64,000 nt of DNA. It comes from Berberis thunbergii (lineage: Eukaryota; Streptophyta; Magnoliopsida; Ranunculales; Berberidaceae). The position numbers were made by a program, and so were the translations under genes. The DNA lies in the NCBI GenBank assembly GCA_003290165.1, contig QNQO01000201.1, forward strand, positions 62,001 through 126,000, in the 5' to 3' direction. Below the pieces are notes generated by a model that was given only the letters and a program-made list of their open reading frames with translations, was not told the DNA's origin and did no database searches. Position 1 is the stretch's first letter. Each line of letters starts with the position of its first letter. Positions 9,796 to 20,212 of the stretch are shown piece by piece.

Positions 9796-11109
9796 TAGGA
9801 AGCACGGACTCTCAGAAAAAGGCTCTGAATCCTAGTAGAACGCGTGTCGGACACGGACACACGTGCGACACATATCCGACTCGCGGTCAACTTGACTTGG
9901 TCCAAACACGGCCTGGACACGATCTAGACTTGGTAGGGTGAAAATGGTTGCAAATAATTGATTTTTTTCAAATCTTTATAAGATCGGAGATCAAAAGCCC
10001 CAATACAAAACCTAAATCCGCTTGATTCTTCACTCAAAAGTCTCAAACCCATTTGCAGAAAAAGAACACGAAGAGAAAGAACGAGGAGGAACAAGAGAAA
10101 GAAGGAAGAAGATCCGTCGCGTGAAGAAAACGTCTTGAGAAGAAGAGAAAGAAGAAGCTTCCCACTGAAGCAGACGACGACTGAAGCTCCATCTCTCACT
10201 CTTCTCAGTTATCACTCTCTCTAACTTCTCAGTTCTCGTTTTTCTTCTCTTCTGTACTTTTTTTTTTTTTTTTTTTTGGGGGGGGGGCGCTTTGGAGTGA
10301 AAGAGAAGGGCGGGTCGTTTCATGGAGAAGCGAGATTGAAAGAGAAGAACAAGAGATGGATGAAGAGGGGAACCAACGACGTTCTTCATCTTCAATTCTA
10401 TTCCTTCCGGCAAAACTCTTCACAGCACCCACACTAGTGTAACCCAATAGGCTAGGCTTCACCCACCCAGCTCACCTACTTCACTAGGGTTCATATTGTC
10501 TTGGGGCCAATTGCCAATTCCTTTAATTGGTGGGGAAAAGTTGTTAACATTGTAGAGGAGTCGATGTGTTTTGATCATTAGGCATGCACACAGTTTGTGG
10601 TTTGGTACAAACAGATATAAATCTTTCAGCTATTGCAGATTGTGCACTTGACTGACCCAAAGCCATTAACTGTTATGCCAGAGTAGGTGCAGGGTGAAGA
10701 TAGCCTTTCAATAATTGTGGATTGTTGAACATGAATGCACCATTGGCTAACAGAAATTATTGGATTTTTAGGTGATCCTGTTATATTTTTTTCAAGCCAA
10801 TCCAGTGGGGTGCCCTTGGCACAAAGATGCTTCTTTGAAGTTTTGTCAAAGATGTGAGCTTCAGTATGTGTTGTTAACAATTCTGAGTATAAATAATTCT
10901 TTGATACTACTTGCAAGTCATTATGCTTCTAGATGTTTTATATGCTTGGGTTATTAATTATTGTTTATGACATTATGTTAATAGTTTTTTATCAAAATAT
11001 AAAAATAAAAATAAGGATTGACATGTCGCCGAGTCCTAGTTTTTTGAAAATTGTTGAGTCACCGTGTTGTATCCGACACAATATGCGTGTCCGAGTCCGT
11101 GCATCCTTG
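9796..11109. mobile_element. Non-autonomous hAT-like DNA element, about 1.3 kb
   Basis: The ends form an inverted repeat: TAGGAAGCACGGACTC on the left and, read inward from the right, CAAGGATGCACGGACTC. The flanks repeat CATTGAGC (9788-9795) and CATTGAGG (11110-11117), an 8-bp duplication with one mismatch, the hAT size. GTGTCCGA/TCGGACAC motifs recur just inside both ends, like subterminal transposase-binding repeats. No transposase is encoded. The interior 9960-10500 reads like the purine/pyrimidine-rich leader of a plant gene on the minus strand, so a captured host fragment is possible. Confidence 0.65.
10258..10287. repeat. T20-G10 homopolymer junction
   Basis: Twenty T are followed directly by ten G. 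Such tracts are slippage-prone and may also be a sequencing or assembly weak point. Confidence 0.9.
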
Positions 11110-11117
11110 CATTGAGG

Positions 11118-11963
11118 CTCCTCCATAAGTCGAAGTAACCACAAACTTGCCAAAATTAAGGTCCAGGTTCCCTAGATACCTTTTACTTCCTTTGGTTTTC
11201 CAAAAAATTTAGCATAACCACAACTATTTATATACTTCTGTGAATACATAGCAAAATACATATAAAGGGAGAAGAAGAATAGGAAGTTTGGGTCACCCAG
11301 GCTGCCTGTGTGAGGCAAGCCCATTGCACACAAGCCCTCAAGTGAAAAAGGTTGAATTTTCTTCCTCCATGCAATGTTTACCGATAAGTTCATAAAATAT
11401 CACAAGGAAGAGACGTCCCATTGTCCCCAAATAATAAGGGTTGATAGAAGGATGACACAGTAAAATCTCTATCTACCAAATTCATTTCCATCCACTGTCA
11501 TCAGCTTCCAAAAGAGTATCAAATTCTCAGCTCCCAAGGTGAAGGTACTAGATCATGCTCTTATTTTCAAGGTACTCATACGATGGAAGTTGATGTGATC
11601 TCAACCTTTCTCTTACAAATGAACAACCCAAAAAGAAGACACTTTTGGAAGCCAACAAGTCAGGACCTAGAAGCACCACAGTATAAATTCATTTTTACTG
11701 AAGGAACTCTTGGGCAATCCTCTCATCTTATTAAAAGTAGACACAAGGCTCCACCTTAGACCATGGAACTGTTTGGCCATTGGACCCTTTCCATACAATG
11801 TTTCTAGAAAGAGCTTCCATATTGTTTGTGCCATTTTTCATTTGACATTCCACTTTATTTCCTACTTAGCTCCTCTCAAATGAAAGTAGATCAATTGTCT
11901 TCAAGGTTTAATATATTTTCATTCAAAAAGACAGACATATTCAATTATAAATAAATAAATAAA
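11118..11963. other. Unassigned intergenic DNA
   Basis: No recognisable gene or repeat boundary. I looked here on the minus strand for missing exons of the fibrillin fragment and found none. Confidence 0.45.
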
Positions 11964-11977
11964 CAAGTAATGATACC

Positions 11978-13478
11978 TTTTGAAAGATACCTTCGTAAAA
12001 ATGTTTCTTTCCTTGATGTGCAACCAAAATCCTATAACTCCAAAACATGGAAAAGCTGCTTCTTGGCAGGGACTTCAAAACCTTTTCTCTCATGGCAAAT
12101 TGATATAGGAAATCTGGATTTTTGGAATGACTGTTGGTTTCAAAATATGAAATTTTTTTATGCTCCCCCTAATCTTCTCAACAGGTTTATTTAGTTCTCT
12201 TAGGTGGCACACTCACATCCTTCAACATCTTTTATCACCTGATGTTATCAGTGATTTACATCTTATTATTTTTATCCTATATCTAATACAAATTATACAC
12301 TCGCTTTTAAGGGTTCTAATGAAGATTCTTTTTCTATTTATAGTACTTATAGATCTTTGATTCCTATTTCTGGAGAAAACAACACTCTCCTTTTGATCCT
12401 TCAAACTCCCTAAATCCAAACATTTTGTTTGGTTACGTCTCCATGATAAAATCCCTACAAATGCCCTCCTTCACCTTAGACATTACACAGCAGATTCTAG
12501 TTGTCCTCATTGCTCTCATGTCACTGAAGATATCAAACACATTTTATGGGATTGTTGCTCTGCGCATGAGCTATGGGATCATGTCAAACAAAATAACATC
12601 AATGTTCCACCATTCACTTTAGACTTTCAGGACTGGATCACTAACTGGAAATCATCTTTCCAAGCTAATAGATTCAATAAATCTATAATCCAAGCAATTC
12701 ACCCTGCCTTTGCTGCCCATCTTTGCTCGTTCATTTGGAAAAACAGGTGCAACCAACTCTTCTGTAAGACGGTTCTTCCCGCTTCCAAACTCTTCTCGAA
12801 AGCATATGAATTTGCAACTTTTACAACCACAAAACACCGAAAACTCTATCAAATTCAATCAATTCTTGTTCATTGGCATATACTGCCAAGCCCTTGGTTT
12901 GCTTTAAACACAGATGGTTCAAGTATGGGTAACCCTGGTAACGCGGGTTATGGTTGTGTTTTATAAGATTCTGAGGACAGCTTGTTACCGCCAAAAATGA
13001 CTTCTTAGCTCACGCAATAAACAATCACCAAGAGTGTATGGCAATGATCCATAGTTTACACTTAGCTTATTCTACAAACATTCAGTTGCTAATCATTCAA
13101 AGTGATTCTGATATTCTCATACAGGGTCTGAGCCAGAACAAGGTGAAGAGTCCCAGACTTCAACCTCTGACGCAAGTTTATGAAGCTGTTGAAGAAATTC
13201 ACCAGCTTCCAACTATGTAAGATCTATCGAGAAGCCAACTCAGTGGCTGACTGGCTAGCTAAGAAAGGTGCTGAAGGAGAAATTTTTGGAGTTATGCATG
13301 GGGATTATGCATGCTTCTCCTCATCCGGATATGCAGCAGCTGCTTCTTTCTGATTTTTTGGAGTTGGCAAGCTTTGAATGACTGCTTAAGTCATGCTTTG
13401 TAAATAAATTATTGTTGTGATTTATTTTGTGTAAGACTCTACATTTTTTTAATATACTATTTCCTTTTGTGCAAAAAA
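11978..13478 (+). pseudogene. 5'-truncated LINE: zf-RVT and RNase H remnant
   Basis: The plus strand carries pieces of the C-terminal part of a plant L1-type LINE ORF2. First comes the pre-zinc segment with SWQIDIGNLDFWNDCW (11970-12120). Next is a zinc-binding RT-associated domain with CPHC-like and HILWDCC spacing (about 12440-12600). Last is an RNase H domain with NTDGSSMGNPGNAGYG (about 12905-12955) and a REANSVADWLAKKGA end (about 13222-13270). Frameshifts and stops separate them. The end has an AATATACTATTTCC tail and six A at 13473-13478. RT and endonuclease are missing, the usual 5' truncation of LINE insertions. Similar 13-14 bp sequences flank it (11964-11977 and 13479-13491), a possible target duplication. 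Confidence 0.8.
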
Positions 13479-13491
13479 CAAATGAGATACC

Positions 13492-14104
13492 ATAAGTAAT
13501 GTCAATTATGAGATTTACAAGACCAAAAAAAATTCACATTGAGAAGAAAAACAAAAGCGAGGGCTTGCATACTACCAATATGGAGCTACAACATGAGCAT
13601 CGTGATCTAGTTAGTTGTCATTGAATTCAACTAAGTTGAGGTCTAGCCTGAGTCCAACCAAATGTCTAAGGCACTCAACCCAAACCACACCCAACCCAAC
13701 AGTGAGCATTGGTATACTTGACTCGAGCCTGACAGATAGAATAAGTCAAGTTAATTGGAACTGGAAGTAGTGTGTTCTTTATATTATGTTATTTTATGCT
13801 TTATCACTATACATACACGTAACATCTTTACTAATTATTTAATCAATCTGCAAAATACATAATAGCAATCCAAATTATAGAAAAAAAATCAGTCTCAGCT
13901 CTCTTGTGATTTTGAATGGACACTATATCATCCTAAGGTCAGCTGCCAAACTCATAATGATAATACAATACCAGCCCAAGTTCAATTTCAAATATGAAGC
14001 ACAAACATTTTGAGTTGGAAATAAATCAGTTCAATAACTGCAACGAAAGCGTAAATGCCTAAACAACAGTAAACCACACAAATCTAGGTATTAGTTGGAA
14101 GAAC
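13492..14104. other. Unassigned; probable former intron or 3' flank of the fibrillin fragment
   Basis: On the minus strand this follows exon 3 of the fibrillin fragment. I searched for the next conserved exon of that family (the stretch beginning with a Val-Thr/Ala-x-Leu-x-Pro-like motif) and did not find it. Confidence 0.5.
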
Positions 14105-15222
14105 CTGATTAAAGAATGGCCAAGATTCCATGTTTTGGGCCCTCAGAGTATCCGTATTGATTGCCTGGTAATTAGCTTGTGCCCTCAAAATTTTGGGCCT
14201 CTGTAAGAGAAATAGCCATCATTGTCAATAGGATGGATATAATTTAATAAAAGTAAACTAATAATTTAACATTTTCATACCAACTACTTAGAAGAATCAA
14301 GGATGGGGTTTGATTGGCTTAAATTGTATGTTTCCTTTTTCTTGAGTAATAACGTCAATGTATCAAAGGCAAACCTAATAAGTGAATGGCAGAAATTGCT
14401 TATCAATTTTTTAACGACTTACAATTCTAGTTTCACATGCATAAGGTACAAAATGAGGTTAACAATGAAAGTGTGTAATATGGTTGTGTATCCTATACAG
14501 CCTCTTACAAGGAGAAAATGCAGCTCTATTGACGGGACGATTTAACATGGAAGATTGCATTCATCTTTTAAAGAGATTGATCTCAAACATCGTATTACAT
14601 TTTTTCATTCTACTTGAACTATATGATTATCAGTATCATTCCTTATTACAATACAAATTTAAAACATTAATAATGCGGGAAACAAATACAACCTCACCTG
14701 AATTTGAAAAATAGATGTGGAAGTGGTATATATAAGTTCCCATTTCCCATTAAGCAAGTCCGATTTGAGTGGCTGCTTCACTGGATTCACTGCTTCCAGC
14801 TCCCTTACAATCTAACACAAGAAAAAAATGCAAAATAAATGACCGAATGAATCGTAGATCTTCCATTCACATTGAAGCAATTCATCTAATACCTAATTGA
14901 CACGTTTTTTATCTTCGAGTGTCGCATCGGCATCACGATCAAGCAGAGCAATTGCCTCCAGAAGCTCGTCCTTGAGGGTAGCAATGTCCTTTCCCGTCTT
15001 AAAAAATGAGGGAAAGAACGAAGCCTTAGACCTCCATTTCGAATTGAGCGAGAGCTTGTTAGTTTTTGTGTTTTTATTAGATTTACAAAGGAAACGAAGG
15101 ACAGTTGTGGCTTGTGAAGAGTGTGAAGGGAGAGATGGAACGAGTGGAAACAGAGAAGAAGAAGAACCAGTAAGTAGTGCAGCAGAAGAAGAGGGAGACG
15201 GAGAAAGAGCGGATAAAGCCAT
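14105..15222 (-). pseudogene. Plastid fibrillin (PAP family) gene fragment, three exons
   Basis: Fibrillins are plastid lipid-associated proteins of plastoglobules and thylakoids. Exon 1 (15222-14893) starts at an ATG in CCATGGC context. Its first 70 or so residues are rich in Ser, Leu and Pro with few acidic residues, a chloroplast transit peptide, followed by TLKDELLEAIALLDRDADAT. Exon 2 (14811-14698) encodes [26 protein letters not shown]. Exon 3 (14200-14105) encodes INTDTLRAQNMESWPFFNQ. All three are classic PAP/fibrillin blocks, in order and in phase 0, with GT-AG introns at 14812-14892 and 14201-14697. The codon just before the first intron is TAG (14893-14895) where the family normally has Gln (CAG). 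The remaining two-thirds of the domain is not found, so this is a truncated pseudogene. Which fibrillin subgroup is uncertain. Confidence 0.85.
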
Positions 15223-15599
15223 GGAAATGTTAAGAGGTTAAACCAAGGAAGAGGAAGGATTCTTGGTTATGAGGGTTCAGCTTTTGCCATTTTCAAGTGT
15301 GCAGGAGAAGTGGACACGAATGGGATCTGGGTTTCACTCCAAACATGTCAGCCAGCTGCTACTTCTGCCCGCTCGAAACTCGGAATTATAGCATCCACAG
15401 TAATCCAAATTTTGGATTGCATGGACTAGAGTTTATTACATGCTTCTTTCGTGTCCTCCTCGAGTCGAGCGAGTCGTGGTAACATCTGTCCCATCATCTT
15501 ATAGATTTTTTTTGCTAAAAGTTGTGCGGAATTGGCACCGTATTCATCCATAATCGATCAACCAGGTTTTGAAAATAACATTGAAAATTTTACACGTAT
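15223..15599. other. Upstream flank of the fibrillin fragment
   Basis: This would hold the promoter and leader on the minus strand. I cannot place a convincing TATA box or start site. The MULE lies immediately beyond, 377 bp from the start codon. Confidence 0.4.
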
Positions 15600-15608
15600 T
15601 TCAAGGAT

Positions 15609-15650
15609 GGCAGCAAATACTCAATACCACCGTAAGTGTTTTCTCACACC
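15609..15650 (+). repeat. MULE left terminal inverted repeat
   Basis: Starts GGCAGCAAATACTC and ends in TTTTCTCACACC. The motif CTCACACC recurs just inside (about 15658-15668) and, inverted, at the other end (19447-19454), suggesting transposase-binding sites. Confidence 0.85.
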
Positions 15651-16229
15651 AATCTACTCTCTCACACCACCTACTTTCTTTTCCATACCAACATTTTTTT
15701 CCTTCCCATTCAAATTGAAACGTGATTCCTCCTTCCCCCATTTGTATCTCTTCCCTTTCTCACATTCAAATCTCTCTCCACATTCAAATCTTTTGCAAAT
15801 CTCCTCTCTCCCCCTAAAAAATCTTTCAAAATCAAAACCCTCAAGATCCCCAAAACGCAACCTCTCAAAAATACCACCTCACAAACGCAAAACACCACTT
15901 CTCTTGCGACTCCAACTCTTCTGTAAGTGAGTCATTCATTTTATCTTTGAGTTTAGGATTTTTGTTTGGATTGTAAGTGAGTCATCAATTGTTTTTTTTA
16001 TGCATTTGTGTATTTGTTTCCATCTTTAAAGTATAATTGTATATTTGTTACGTTTTTTGTGCATTTATCTTTTAGTTGTCTCTTGGTAATGAAAGTAATT
16101 GCAAAGGTGGATTTGGTGGTCACTATGGCTTCAAATTGGTATTTTTCTTATTACAAGGTCGACTTGTTGACATTCTTCTCATTGAACTTCTTCACCATTG
16201 TCACACCAATCCTGAGCTGGACATCGAAA

Positions 16230-18570
16230 CTACTTTTCAATGAGATTTGCTTCAGGAAACATGCGACAAGGCCAAGTTGGTACTATAAGAGGCAATGGTA
16301 GTTTCGGCTGCATATGAAGGAAGACATAGTGACTGCTCTGCGCCAAGTGTGCCATGAAACAAACAAGTCCATTGTCAAACTGTAGTGTCGGGTAAAAATA
16401 TGAAAAACAGGTCGTGTTTTGGTTCCCATTTAAAACAAAGACACACTGGTAACGGTTCGCTGCAAGTTCTAACAAAATGTTTCTCATAAACCAATTTTTG
16501 TTGTCTATCCACACTTGGCCTTCAGGAATTAGCAAAACATCCTTAACAACTTGACCCCTGACTCGTACTACATTACAACCCACAACTATTTATTACTTTC
16601 AAGCTCTATCAGTATGTCTTTCCGTACCTGTTCCAAACATTTTTCGACGTCGTAATGTAGGAATTAGGCTATGCATTGAAAGCCATAATTTCCATCGCCT
16701 GGAACATTCTCAATGTTGTCAATATAATCCTGTATCCAAGACGAAATTTGGCACATTAATCTATTGTTACGAATTTTTGGCTTCTCTTTTTTGTTTGACA
16801 CCTTCTTACTTTTGTCTTTCATTTCTTCTTAGGTCATGGCGTATTCCCGATGGATCCCTTTTTGTGGACCACTTCGTGTTTGGCCAACTTCATCTTTTTT
16901 GGTCTCCCATTACCAGCCACAAGTGCTAATAGTTCAATCATTACAGTGTCACCCGGGGAACTCAACTCTATAAGTTTCCTCTTCATCACCAACTTCTGAT
17001 CATGAGTTGAATCTTTAAACCTACTCATAAGGGTGTCGATCACTGGGTCTATAATCACATCTCCACATTCACGAATAGATGTTGTGCTAAATTGAAGCCA
17101 ATACTTGTCTATGGTGCATACTGAAATTTGTCATGTGGGAGTTAGATAATTTATAAGTTCATGAACACAAGGTAATCCATGAGTGGTTCGAAGCACACAA
17201 CCACAATTGATAAGGTCAATGCCCAAATTTTCACACCTCCAAATTTCTGAATTAATTAAATCAATAGCCTTGTACGCCACCGATCCATGAAGTAGCCAAA
17301 TAAACTGAACATATGGTCAGTCTTCACCTTCGTCAGACTTTGTTGAAATGATGATTATATCTCTATCAGTTGGATTTCGATCATATCATGCATCTTTGTC
17401 CAGACATTCAGGGATGTACCTTGTGGTTCGATCATATCATTCAACTCGACCGGTTGTTCGTTGGCCAAAATGCATAAATGTATCGGTCTATGCAATGATA
17501 AAGTACTCCTAGTGATACCAATTTGTCCTAACATATTCCAAACACTTTGGGTATGATGCTCATCTTCTATCAAACTCAATTGTGGCCTTGTTCCATTGAT
17601 CTTTTGTACTTGATCTATACAAATCTAAAAAGGAATCTATAAACTCGCCCCACCTGTCATTGTCCTTAAAGTGTTTTTTGCAGTTTTTCTCAATGTTTGT
17701 GTTGATGTTCCATGTGCACAATAATATCATTGCCTTTGGAAAAACTCGTTCAATAGCCTTGATCAAACTCAATTCTCTATCATTCACTAACACATTTGGC
17801 AAGTTGTCCGACTCGAAAATTCCTTCAAATTTTTCCAATGCCCAAGCATACAATTATTCCTTCTCAGAACACATAAAACAAAAATGCAACATTGAAGGTC
17901 TTTCCGGTCGACGTCACATCAACAATCTCAAACAACGACATCTTATAGTGATTTCGTTTTATATGTGCAATCCATAAGCATTACTTGTGGAAAACATTTT
18001 GCCAACAGAATAAATTTAGGATGCGCCCAAAAAAGGTTGGTGACTTTATTCCCCTAATCAACAGTATGCCACTCTATGTACTTGTGCTCCATCAACAATG
18101 TAGAGTATGTTGCAAAGTCGTCCTGCCTCTTTGTTGGAGTAGCTTTATCTGAAAAATTATATGTAAATATGCTTCAAATTCGAGATATTATTCGGATACA
18201 TCTCTTTCAGCCAAGACAAGACGTGGCGAGGGTTCCGCCCAACTTCGCCATATTCTGCACATAAATCATCTTCTCTTTATTTAATTTTCTAGCAAACGAA
18301 TGACCAACAATTGAGTCTGATCGAGGATGATTGTGGGTCCACATGTCACTTGCAGCATCCAATGGTCATTTACTAGTGGGATCCTTCCCAACTGAAATTT
18401 GCTGCCACACTTCTTTGTACTGCTTGATCGAACATAATTCTTTCACATTTTATCAGGCTTCCCTCCCATTTCACAATCAAAATGGATCTTTCCCTCCGTC
18501 TTTGATTAGCAGGTTTCGATTTAGTTATAATAACAACTATGTTATTATCCTTACCGATGCCTTGGACTCA
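16230..18570 (-). pseudogene. MULE transposase with SWIM zinc finger and OTU-like domain, degenerate
   Basis: Reading leftward on the minus strand: a region with HNH-type residues and KLGG around 18230-18360 suggests the N-terminal part. A MULE transposase core follows at about 18030-17560, with FWAHPKFILLAKCFP, MDCTYKT, YAWALEKFEGIFESDNLPNV and the catalytic-type ND(R)E segment VNDRELSLIKAI. A SWIM-type finger with CGCVLRTTHGLPCVHEL lies near 17160-17210. A basic linker (16834-17058) leads to an OTU-like domain with VPGDGNYGFQ at 16675-16704. Stops and frameshifts are frequent. OTU domains are cysteine proteases with a DGNC motif; here the Cys codon is TAT (16685-16687), so that activity would be lost in this copy. 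MULE transposases with a C-terminal OTU domain are known in plants. Confidence 0.8.
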
Positions 18571-19480
18571 AGCTATCAACGCATACCTTGATGAGTATAC
18601 CTAAAAAAAATATAAACTTGTTAATAACAACAACATATTTATAACAATGGAAAATGGTGAAAACGAAAACACACAAATTATCTTACCTCGTCCGCAACAA
18701 ATAAGTGACTATCATCGACTGTCAGTTGCCAATGATATTTCTACATTGATAATGTCACCACTTCCATCAACACTATCATCATTATTCTGCATAATGATTC
18801 ATTTTATAATTAGTTTCATATATTAATTAAATTTTAATTTACTTAGCAACAAAAAGGCGATTACCTCTAAATGGTTTGTCTCTGAGTTTTCAACATCATT
18901 AAAAAACATTTCCATACTTATTACATCCATTAGAAATTCCTATGCACCAATGCATCATACAATAATCAAACAATTAATTTGAAAAAAAAAATTTAGATGG
19001 AATTTTTTTATGCAAATTACCTCCATTGAAATGAATTGTCCTTACTCTTTAAATTGATCATCTTCTTCACCCTAAAAATCTTCATTTCTAACTTCATCAA
19101 CTTCACTAAACCCTTTCATTTCCATCTAAGAAAAACAAGATAACTTCTTCCAAGTGAAATGTAGTGGAATGCAACTGAGGAGGGAGAGATAGGGGAGCGG
19201 AGGAGGAGGAGGATTTGCGATTTCCCTTCGCGATTTTGGGGTTTTTGGGAAGAGGAAGAGATAGGGACGAGGACGATGAAGCTTGCGAGGAAGTGGAGTT
19301 TGGTAGCCAAATTTCGGACGACACGCAACAAGAACTGCGAGAGATCGAGAGAGGGAGAAGAGTTTGCGTTTTTGGGTTTTTTTGCGCTTTTTGCATTTTT
19401 TTCGTTTTGATTTTTGGTTTCTTTTTATGTTTTGCATATTTATTGGGGGTGTGAGTAAGTAAGAAAAAAAAATCAATGGT

Positions 19481-19522
19481 GGTGTGAGAAAGCGCTTATG
19501 GTGGTGTGGAGTAGTCGTTGTC
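19481..19522 (-). repeat. MULE right terminal inverted repeat
   Basis: Read inward it starts GACAACGACTACTCC and ends GCTTTCTCACACC. It pairs with the left repeat with 9 mismatches in 42. Confidence 0.85.
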
Positions 19523-19890
19523 TTCAAGGATTTCATCATCCATTTTGATTGCAAAAACATGTCTGTCAAGTATTTTTGCTTTGTTAAACTACAATTAAGA
19601 ACAAAGAAATCTTGAGATCAACACTCAAATCTCAATGAGAAAAACTTAATCTTTAACATAGACATCTCTTTTATAATCTTTATTTATGCCCTCACCTTCT
19701 TCTCACATCACAATAGCCACCCTCCATTATCTCATTTTCTCCGTTCCTCCTTACACTCCTTAATTAGCATAATCAATCTCATTGGTCTCATCTAAATACA
19801 GAATAATGAATTGAAAATATGGGTCGAGCTCAATTGGTTTAACAATAGATGATAAAGGGGATTTGATGAGGGGTTGCCAAGTGTTAGAGT

Positions 19891-19969
19891 GAGACGTTAT
19901 GCACCCAACATGATGGCAGAAACCGTTTTCAGACGATATGCACCCAACATAATGGTAGAAATCGTTTTC
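19891..19969. repeat. Two-unit 39-40 bp tandem duplication
   Basis: GAGACGTTATGCACCCAACA... (19891-19930) is followed by AGACGATATGCACCCAACAT... (19931-19969), with five or so differences. No coding meaning is seen. Confidence 0.8.
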
Positions 19970-20193
19970 CTTGCAATACCTCAATATGATCTAATTAGGA
20001 GTGGAAGACAAGCTACAAGACATAATTGAGTACTCTCCCTTGACAATCATCTTCTTCATGTGATATTAGTTGAGTTGTAGATGAGATAAAAAGCCGAAAA
20101 CGTATTTTGTGAAATAGAACAAAAACAGTGTTAGTTAAAATTATAAAAACAATATAGGTTTGAGCAATAATTGAGTAATGTAAAATTGTTGTA

Positions 20194-20212
20194 ACGACCT
20201 GATTCAGGTCGT
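20194..20212. repeat. Perfect 9-bp palindrome with 1-bp centre
   Basis: ACGACCTGA-T-TCAGGTCGT. It sits at the start of a probable dispersed-repeat fragment and could be a hairpin or a dyad binding site. Confidence 0.85.

Larger units (their letters stand above)
15609..19522 (-). mobile_element. Mutator-like element (MULE), full length, decayed
   Basis: A perfect 9-bp direct repeat TTCAAGGAT (15600-15608 and 19523-19531) flanks a 3,914-bp unit. Its ends are inverted repeats of at least 42 bp with 33 matches (15609-15650 and 19481-19522). A 9-bp target duplication is the hallmark of MULEs. Inside, the minus strand carries a degenerate transposase with MULE, SWIM and OTU-like domains. The element is autonomous in type but no longer functional. 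It landed just upstream of the fibrillin fragment. Confidence 0.92.

Noticed and set aside
10030..10462. Minus-strand frames with Lys runs around the homopolymer tract
   Set aside because: The Lys runs come from the A20 tract; no family match is evident. Kept only as a possible captured leader.
18331..18591. Plus-strand open frame inside the MULE
   Set aside because: It is a shadow of the minus-strand transposase region.
19106..19569. Minus-strand frames of up to 147 codons at the right end of the MULE
   Set aside because: They overlap the terminal inverted repeat and a GA-rich leader; no transposase motif is present, so this is more likely the element's promoter and leader.
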